Assembly: GCF_001953985.1 (NCBI RefSeq)
Contig: NZ_MBEI01000049.1
Coordinates: 62,001-126,000, forward strand
Direction of reading: 5' to 3'
Source of the DNA: Mycobacterium colombiense
Lineage (GTDB): Bacteria; Actinomycetota; Actinomycetes; Mycobacteriales; Mycobacteriaceae
DNA: 64,000 nt
Positions 58,869-64,000 of the stretch are shown here, piece by piece. The translations under genes and the position numbers were made by a program. The notes below the pieces were generated by a model that saw nothing but the letters and a program-made list of their open reading frames with translations, was not told where the DNA came from and made no database searches. The number at the start of each line of letters is the position of its first letter. The stretch's first letter is position 1.

Positions 58869-59264
58869 TCAGGAAGTACGCGTGAGCAGTACCGCTTGCT
58901 CGAACGGCAGCCTCGCCAAAATCGCTCGCGTCCGGCGCGTTACGTACGCCGCCGCCTCGTCCCTGCTGACCACGCGCGGATCGGCGATGCCGAAGGTCTT
59001 GCCCCTGCTGCGCACCTGGCCGCCTCCAGCCGCTTTCAGGTTCTTCAGCCAATCCCGGTCAGGGCCATACGTCAGCAGGATGGCCACCCCGGGTTTGCCA
59101 TTGACCTCGGTGTTGAACACGTTGACCGGTGTGTGGTACGGCTTGCCCGAACGCCGCCCGACGTGTTCGACGATCCCGAACGGCGGGAGCCAACCGGCCC
59201 ACATCCGCTGAATCGGGTTGGTGACGCGACGGTTGAAGCGGGCAAGTCCTTGTGGGAGTTGCAT
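58869..59264 (-). CDS. Deazaflavin-dependent nitroreductase-like protein (Rv0523c-like)
   Basis: 131 residues, exactly the Rv0523c length. Ddn/PNPOx-like split beta-barrel with FGIVEHVGRRSGKPYHTPVNVF and LTYGPDRDWLKNLKAAGG, the F420-binding family features. It probably binds F420 and reduces a quinone or nitro compound; function unproven. ATG at 59264. First gene of the minus-strand cluster with the tartrate dehydratase-like gene. Confidence 0.85.
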   Translation of the reverse strand: MQLPQGLARFNRRVTNPIQRMWAGWLPPFGIVEHVGRRSGKPYHTPVNVFNTEVNGKPGVAILLTYGPDRDWLKNLKAAGGGQVRSRGKTFGIADPRVVSRDEAAAYVTRRTRAILARLPFEQAVLLTRTS

Positions 59265-59337
59265 ACCGCTATCCAACTCGCAGGCGCCGGGCGAGGACAA
59301 CCCCACTTTGGCGCCGCAAACGGTCTACTGTCGTCTC

Positions 59338-59682
59338 ATGGGAGAGGCAGCAGGTAACGAGGCCGCCCAGCGCGCCGAGGAGCTGCTGCGCAGGGGGGAG
59401 GAGCTGTCGGCAGGACAGGCCATCACCGCCGACGACGTGCAGCGTGCCGCCGAACACGCCGAGCGTTCTCACGAGCGCGACCAGGCCGCACATCGTCGCG
59501 GAGTGGACCGCCATTATCAAGCCGGTGTCGCGCACGAGCGTGCTGCCGAAGTCGAGGAACGTGCGGTCGCCGAGGGTCTCGGTGACATCGCCGCGCACCG
59601 GCGGGCGGCCGACAAAGAACACGAGGCCGCGCGCCGCAACTTCATCGCGGCCCAGGAATCCGGGCAGCAGGACGCCGATTAA
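59338..59682 (+). CDS. Charged alpha-helical hypothetical protein
   Basis: 114 residues, almost all helix-forming and charged, with many His (HERDQAAHRRG, HYQAGVAHERAAEVEE, HRRAADKEHEAARR). Probably a coiled-coil or helical bundle, cytosolic. TACTGT (59326-59331) is 6 nt before the ATG, the leaderless layout. I do not recognise the family. Confidence 0.7.
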   Translation: MGEAAGNEAAQRAEELLRRGEELSAGQAITADDVQRAAEHAERSHERDQAAHRRGVDRHYQAGVAHERAAEVEERAVAEGLGDIAAHRRAADKEHEAARRNFIAAQESGQQDAD

Positions 59683-59773
59683 CCCGAACACCGGGACCCC
59701 GCCGGGCCCCTTTTAGCACGTTCTGCTACACCCTGTAGTTGATTGGCCCGCACGGGCTGGGACACTAGTCGTC

Positions 59774-61123
59774 ATGGGAAGCAGTGATCAGGCGATCGCG
59801 CACGCCACCGGGGCCCCGCGGGCCACGGCGGCCTCGGCGCGGTTGTTCGAGGATGCCTGCGCCGTCATTCCCGGTGGGGTGAACTCGCCGGTCCGCGCGT
59901 TCAGCGCGGTGGGCGGGACACCGCCGTTCATCACCGAGGCGCGCGGGTGCCGGCTGACCGATGCCGACGGCAACGATTACGTGGACCTGGTCTGCTCGTG
60001 GGGGCCGATGATCCTGGGTCACGCGCACCCGGCCGTCGTCGAGGCCGTAGCCAAGGCCGCCGCCTCGGGCCTGTCGTTCGGGGCGCCCACGCCGGCCGAG
60101 AGCGAGCTGGCCGCCGAGATGATCGGGCGGGTGGCGCCGGTCGAGCGGATCCGGCTGGTCAACTCCGGCACCGAGGCGACCATGAGCGCGGTGCGGCTGG
60201 CCCGCGGGTTCACCGGCCGCGCCAAGGTCATCAAGTTCTCCGGCTGCTACCACGGCCATGTCGACGCGTTGCTCGCCGACGCGGGCTCCGGGGTGGCGAC
60301 GCTCGGCCTGCCGTCCTCGCCCGGCGTCACCGGCGCGACGGCGGCCGACACGATCGTGTTGCCCTACAACGACATCGACGCCGTGCGACAGAGCTTCGCC
60401 CGGTTCGGCGACCAGATCGCGGCGGTGATCACCGAGGCCAGCCCCGGCAACATGGGCGTGGTCCCGCCCGCGCCCGGCTACAACGCGGCGCTGCGCGCGA
60501 TCACCGCCGAGCACGGCGCGCTGCTGATCATTGACGAGGTGATGACCGGCTTCCGGGTCAGCCGAAGTGGTTGGTACGGAATCGATCCCGTCGAGGCCGA
60601 CCTGTTCACCTTCGGCAAGGTGATGAGCGGGGGCCTGCCGGCCGCCGCGTTCGGCGGCCGGGCCGACGTGATGGAGCGCCTCGCCCCGCTGGGCCCGGTG
60701 TATCAGGCCGGCACGCTGTCGGGTAACCCGGTGGCGATGGCGGCCGGGCTGGCCACGTTGCGCAACGCCGACGCCGCCGCCTACGCCGCCTTGGACGCCA
60801 ACGCCGATCGCCTGGCCGGGCTGTTCTCCGAATCGCTCACGAATGCCGGTGTGGCGCACCAGATTCCGCGGGCGGGCAATATGCTGAGCGTGTTCTTCTC
60901 GGATACGCCGGTGACGGACTTCGCGTCCGCGCGGGCCACCCAGACGTGGCGGTATCCGCCGTTCTTCCATGCGCTGCTGGACGCGGGCGTCTACCCGCCG
61001 TGCAGCGCCTTCGAGGCGTGGTTCGTCTCAACCGCGCTCGACGACAGCGCGTTCGACCGGATCGCCGGCGCCCTGCCCGCCGCGGCCAGGGCCGCCGCGC
61101 AGGCCGAGGAGGGGAAGTCCTGA
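59774..61123 (+). CDS. hemL: Glutamate-1-semialdehyde 2,1-aminomutase
   Basis: 449 residues, PLP class III aminotransferase fold. PLP lysine Lys282 in [32 protein letters not shown] and [10 protein letters not shown] are intact. It converts glutamate-1-semialdehyde (from HemA) to 5-aminolevulinate. The stop overlaps the next start (CTGATG). It is followed by cytochrome c maturation genes, linking heme supply to its use. Confidence 0.96.
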   Translation: MGSSDQAIAHATGAPRATAASARLFEDACAVIPGGVNSPVRAFSAVGGTPPFITEARGCRLTDADGNDYVDLVCSWGPMILGHAHPAVVEAVAKAAASGLSFGAPTPAESELAAEMIGRVAPVERIRLVNSGTEATMSAVRLARGFTGRAKVIKFSGCYHGHVDALLADAGSGVATLGLPSSPGVTGATAADTIVLPYNDIDAVRQSFARFGDQIAAVITEASPGNMGVVPPAPGYNAALRAITAEHGALLIIDEVMTGFRVSRSGWYGIDPVEADLFTFGKVMSGGLPAAAFGGRADVMERLAPLGPVYQAGTLSGNPVAMAAGLATLRNADAAAYAALDANADRLAGLFSESLTNAGVAHQIPRAGNMLSVFFSDTPVTDFASARATQTWRYPPFFHALLDAGVYPPCSAFEAWFVSTALDDSAFDRIAGALPAAARAAAQAEEGKS

Positions 61124-61731
61124 TGGCCGAGCAGACCCGGGTGCACGTCGTGCGGCACGGCGAGGTCTACAATCCGAGCGGCATCCTCTACGGACGGCTG
61201 CCCGGATTTCACCTCTCCGACAACGGCCGCGCCCAGGCGGTCGCGGTGGCCGACGCGCTGGCCGACCGCGACATCGTCGCGGTGATCGCCTCGCCGCTGC
61301 AGCGGGCGCAGGAGACCGCCGCGCCCATCGCCGCCAAACACGGCCTGGCCGTGGACACCGACCCGGACCTGATCGAATCGGCCAACTTCTTCCAGGGCAA
61401 ACGGGTCAGCCCGGGCGACGGCGCCTGGCGCGACCCGCGGGTGTGGTGGCAGCTGCGCAACCCATTCCGGCCGTCCTGGGGTGAGCCGTACGCCGAGATC
61501 GCGGCCCGGATGCAGACGGCCGTGGACAAGGCCCGCGCCCGCGGCGCCGGCCACGAGGTGGTGTGCGTCAGCCACCAACTGCCGGTGTGGACGCTGCGGC
61601 TGCACGTCACCGGCCGGCGCCTGTGGCACGACCCGCGGCGGCGGGAATGCGGGCTCGCCTCGCTGACGACCCTGGTCTACGACGGCGACCGGCTGGCCGG
61701 CGTCGAGTACAGCGAACCGGCGGCGCGTTGA
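61123..61731 (+). CDS. Histidine phosphatase family protein (Rv0525-like)
   Basis: 202 residues, same length as Rv0525. HVVRHGEVYNPSG carries the phospho-His; second His in CVSHQLPVW. Broad acid-phosphatase or phosphoglycerate mutase-like activity; substrate unknown. Sits between hemL and the thioredoxin lipoprotein; overlaps both neighbours by 1-4 nt, so all are one operon. Confidence 0.87.
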   Translation: MAEQTRVHVVRHGEVYNPSGILYGRLPGFHLSDNGRAQAVAVADALADRDIVAVIASPLQRAQETAAPIAAKHGLAVDTDPDLIESANFFQGKRVSPGDGAWRDPRVWWQLRNPFRPSWGEPYAEIAARMQTAVDKARARGAGHEVVCVSHQLPVWTLRLHVTGRRLWHDPRRRECGLASLTTLVYDGDRLAGVEYSEPAAR

Positions 61732-62366
61732 TCAGCTGGACACGACGGGCGATGGCTGGGGCCGTGCTGGTGGCGCTGCTCCCCGGCCTGCTTGGCTGCT
61801 CCTCGGGGCACGACGCCGTCGCCCAGGGCGGGACCTTCGAATTCGTCTCGCCCGGCGGTAAGACCGACATCTACTACGACCCGCCGTCCGGCCGCGGCCG
61901 CCCCGGCCCGCTGGCCGGACCCGACCTGGCCGACCCCGCGCACACGCTGTCGCTGGGCGACCCGATCTTCGCCGGCCGGGTCGTGGTCATCAACATCTGG
62001 GGCCAGTGGTGCGGACCGTGCCGCGCCGAGGTCACCCAGCTGCAGCAGGTGTACGACGCCACCCGCGGCGCCGGGGTGTCCTTCCTGGGCATCGACGTCC
62101 GGGACAACAACCGGCAGGCGGCGCTGGACTTCGTCAACGACCGCCAGGTGACGTTCCCGTCCATCTACGACCCGGCGATGCGCACGCTGATCGCGTTCGG
62201 CGGCAAATACCCGACCACCGTGATCCCGTCCACGCTCGTCCTGGACCGCCAGCACCGGGTCGCGGCGGTCTTCCTGCGCGAATTGCTGGCGACCGACCTC
62301 AAGCCGGTCGTGCAGCGGCTGGCCGGCGAGGCCTCGCCGACCCAGGCCGCGAAGGCGGCGTCGTGA
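61728..62366 (+). CDS. Thioredoxin-like lipoprotein for cytochrome c maturation (Rv0526-like)
   Basis: 212 residues. Signal peptide with RR near the start and lipobox LLGCSS. Thioredoxin fold with the active site WCGPC in INIWGQWCGPCRAEVTQL and the cis-Pro in TTVIPSTLV. It likely reduces apocytochrome c disulfides outside the membrane (ResA/CcsX role), with electrons from CcdA. TTG at 61728 overlaps the upstream stop (TTGA) and keeps the positive n-region; ATG at 61752 is the alternative. Confidence 0.9.
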   Translation: MISWTRRAMAGAVLVALLPGLLGCSSGHDAVAQGGTFEFVSPGGKTDIYYDPPSGRGRPGPLAGPDLADPAHTLSLGDPIFAGRVVVINIWGQWCGPCRAEVTQLQQVYDATRGAGVSFLGIDVRDNNRQAALDFVNDRQVTFPSIYDPAMRTLIAFGGKYPTTVIPSTLVLDRQHRVAAVFLRELLATDLKPVVQRLAGEASPTQAAKAAS

Positions 62367-62382
62367 CCGGCTCGGGACGGCG

Positions 62383-63162
62383 ATGAGCGGATTCACCCAG
62401 ATCGCCGCCGCCGGACCGCTTCTGGTGGCGCTCGGTGCGTGCCTGCTGGCGGGACTGGTGTCGTTCGCCTCGCCGTGCGTGGTGCCGCTGGTGCCCGGCT
62501 ACCTGTCGTACCTGGCCGCAGTCGTCGGCGTCGACGAGCAGCCGCCGGACGGCGCCATCAAGGCACCGCCGGGCGCCCGCTGGCGGGTCGCGGGATCCGC
62601 CGCGTTGTTCGTCGCGGGGTTCACCATCGTGTTCGTGCTCGGCACCGTCGCCGTCCTCGGCATGACGACCACGCTGATCACCAACCAACTGCTGCTGCAG
62701 CGGGCCGGGGGAGTGCTGACCATCGTGATGGGACTGGTGTTCGTCGGCCTCATCCCGGCTCTGCAACGCCAGGCCCGGTTCAGTCCGCGGCAGCTGAGCA
62801 CGGTCGCCGGCGCGCCGGTGCTGGGCGCGGTGTTCGCGCTGGGCTGGACGCCGTGCCTGGGACCGACGCTGGCCGGCGTGATCACCGTCGCCTCGGCCAC
62901 CGACGGCGCCAGCGTGGCGCGCGGAATCGTGCTGGTGATCGCCTACTGCCTCGGCCTGGGCATCCCGTTCGTGCTGCTGGCGTTCGGCTCGGCGGGCGCG
63001 GTGGGCGGCCTGGGCTGGCTGCGCCGGCACACCCGGGCCATCCAGGTCTTCGGCGGCGTCCTGCTGATCACGGTCGGCGCCCTGCTGGTCACCGGGGTGT
63101 GGAACGACTTCATCTCCTGGCTGCGCGACGCGTTCGTGTCCGACGTGAGGTTGCCGATTTGA
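62383..63162 (+). CDS. ccdA: Cytochrome c biogenesis protein CcdA (DsbD family)
   Basis: 259 residues, six transmembrane helices. Reactive Cys pairs in SFASPCVVPLVPGY and LGWTPCLGPTLA. It shuttles reducing power from the cytosol to the extracytoplasmic thioredoxin lipoprotein encoded just upstream. The TGA overlaps the next TTG start. Confidence 0.92.
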   Translation: MSGFTQIAAAGPLLVALGACLLAGLVSFASPCVVPLVPGYLSYLAAVVGVDEQPPDGAIKAPPGARWRVAGSAALFVAGFTIVFVLGTVAVLGMTTTLITNQLLLQRAGGVLTIVMGLVFVGLIPALQRQARFSPRQLSTVAGAPVLGAVFALGWTPCLGPTLAGVITVASATDGASVARGIVLVIAYCLGLGIPFVLLAFGSAGAVGGLGWLRRHTRAIQVFGGVLLITVGALLVTGVWNDFISWLRDAFVSDVRLPI

Positions 63163-64000
63163 GGCACCTTCTCGCCTGGAGCCGCAACACCTGGCGCGCG
63201 CTGACCTCGATGGGCACCGCGCTGGTGCTGTTGTTCCTGCTCGCCCTGGGCGCGATACCGGGGGCGCTGCTGCCGCAGCGCAACCTCAACGCCGGCAAGG
63301 TCGACGACTACCTGAAGGCGCACCGGGTGATCGGGCCGTGGCTGGATCGGTTGCAGGCCTTCAACGTGTTCTCCAGCTTCTGGTTCACCGCCATCTACGT
63401 GCTGCTGTTCGTGTCGCTGGTCGGCTGCCTCACCCCGCGGATGATCGAGCACGTCCGCAGCCTGCGGTCCACCCCGGTGGCCGCCCCGCGCAACCTGGCC
63501 CGGCTGCCCAAGTACGCCAGCCACCAGGTGCAGGCCGGGCCCGACGAGCTGAACGCCCTGGCCAACACGCTGGCCGAACGGCTGCGCGGCTGGCGCACCA
63601 CCATCCGGCATCAGGACGGCGCCGAACCGGCCGGTGCCGAGGTCGCCGAGGTGTCCGCCGAGAAGGGCTACCTGCGCGAGTTCGGCAACATCCTGTTCCA
63701 CTTCTCGCTGCTGGGCCTGCTGGTCGCGGTCGCCGTCGGCAAGCTGTTCGGCTACGAGGGCAACGTCATCGTCATCGCCGACGGCGGACCGGGCTTCTGC
63801 TCGGCCTCGCCGGCCGCGTTCGACTCGTTCCGGGCCGGCAACACCGTCGACGGCACCTCGCTGCACCCGCTGTGCATCCGGGTAAACGACTTCGCGGCGC
63901 ACTACCTGCCGTCGGGGCAGGCCACCGCGTTCGCGGCGAACATCGACTACCAGTCCGGCGAGGACCTGACCGCCAACACGTGGCGGCCCTACCGGCTCGA
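63159..64000 (+). CDS. resB: ResB-like cytochrome c biogenesis protein, 3'-truncated (Rv0528-like)
   Basis: The frame is open from a TTG at 63159 (overlapping the CcdA stop) to the end of the window: 280 residues of an expected about 530. Two hydrophobic helices (about 15-35 and 67-87) and the ResB hallmark FSSFWFTAIYVLLFVSLVGC are visible. A third helix starts near 180. With CcsA (expected just outside) it forms the System II heme export and ligation complex. Gene starts 3 nt before the CcdA stop. Confidence 0.9.
   Translation, partial: MRHLLAWSRNTWRALTSMGTALVLLFLLALGAIPGALLPQRNLNAGKVDDYLKAHRVIGPWLDRLQAFNVFSSFWFTAIYVLLFVSLVGCLTPRMIEHVRSLRSTPVAAPRNLARLPKYASHQVQAGPDELNALANTLAERLRGWRTTIRHQDGAEPAGAEVAEVSAEKGYLREFGNILFHFSLLGLLVAVAVGKLFGYEGNVIVIADGGPGFCSASPAAFDSFRAGNTVDGTSLHPLCIRVNDFAAHYLPSGQATAFAANIDYQSGEDLTANTWRPYRL

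Overview
The window is high-GC actinobacterial chromosome. Gene content and order follow the Mycobacterium tuberculosis Rv0463-Rv0528 segment almost gene for gene: ramB, icl1, fadB2, umaA, pcaA, hbhA, deoC, murB, lprQ, mshA, gpm1, senX3-regX3, ppx, proC, cmaA2, serB1, the hem cluster, hemL and the ccd/res genes. It is not the M. tuberculosis complex. senX3 and regX3 overlap by 4 nt with no repeat between them, mmpS2/mmpL2 are missing, and several genes are extra. Mycolate-modifying methyltransferases plus an HbhA with a short lysine-rich tail suggest a slow-growing non-tuberculous Mycobacterium; the species call is inference. I see no tRNA or rRNA gene, CRISPR array, insertion sequence or prophage.

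Layout. 1-4.8 kb: RamB regulator and the isocitrate lyase gene it is expected to control. 4.8-8.5 kb: fadB2, two mycolate cyclopropane-type methyltransferases and a TetR repressor. 8.6-15.3 kb: DUF445 protein, XRE regulator with a palindrome upstream, hbhA, small envelope proteins, deoC, a nitrilase-family amidase. 15.4-17.9 kb: peptidoglycan genes murB and L,D-transpeptidase lprQ. 18.6-22.8 kb: a polycysteine leader peptide, ROK regulator, mshA (mycothiol), YbjN-like protein, phosphoglycerate mutase. 22.9-24.8 kb: SenX3-RegX3 phosphate two-component system. 24.8-34.4 kb: hypotheticals, exopolyphosphatase, proC, a small HTH protein, ribosomal protein bS22, a degenerate SDR and an acyltransferase. 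34.4-37.6 kb: cmaA2, a dehydratase-fold protein, serB1 and an orphan esxF-esxE pair. 37.7-43.9 kb: heme biosynthesis (hemA, hemC, hemD, hemB). 43.8-53.0 kb: anti-anti-sigma factor, acyltransferases and SGNH/esterase proteins, an SsuD-like monooxygenase and an APC permease. 53.1-59.3 kb: a minus-strand operon of a nitroreductase-like protein, a D-tartrate dehydratase-like enzyme, a PanE-family reductase and a carboxylic acid reductase; the last three are an insertion relative to M. tuberculosis. 59.3-64 kb: hemL followed by cytochrome c maturation genes (thioredoxin lipoprotein, CcdA, ResB; ResB runs off the edge).

How the genes fit together. Most of the window is core housekeeping: glyoxylate shunt, mycolate tailoring, cell wall, mycothiol, phosphate sensing and heme, with heme feeding the cytochrome c assembly genes at the right end. 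The accessory content sits at a few breakpoints, where I also find two gene remnants (a NUDIX hydrolase scar beside regX3 and a LuxR C-terminal tail beside the SGNH lipase gene).

Most notable signal. At 18643-18732 a leaderless 29-codon ORF encodes seven cysteines, four of them consecutive, just ahead of the ROK-mshA genes. RNA segments around it could switch pairing with the ROK start codon, which suggests cysteine-responsive attenuation of a mycothiol operon. Several other genes show the same leaderless promoter layout (TANNNT, 6-8 nt, then the start codon).
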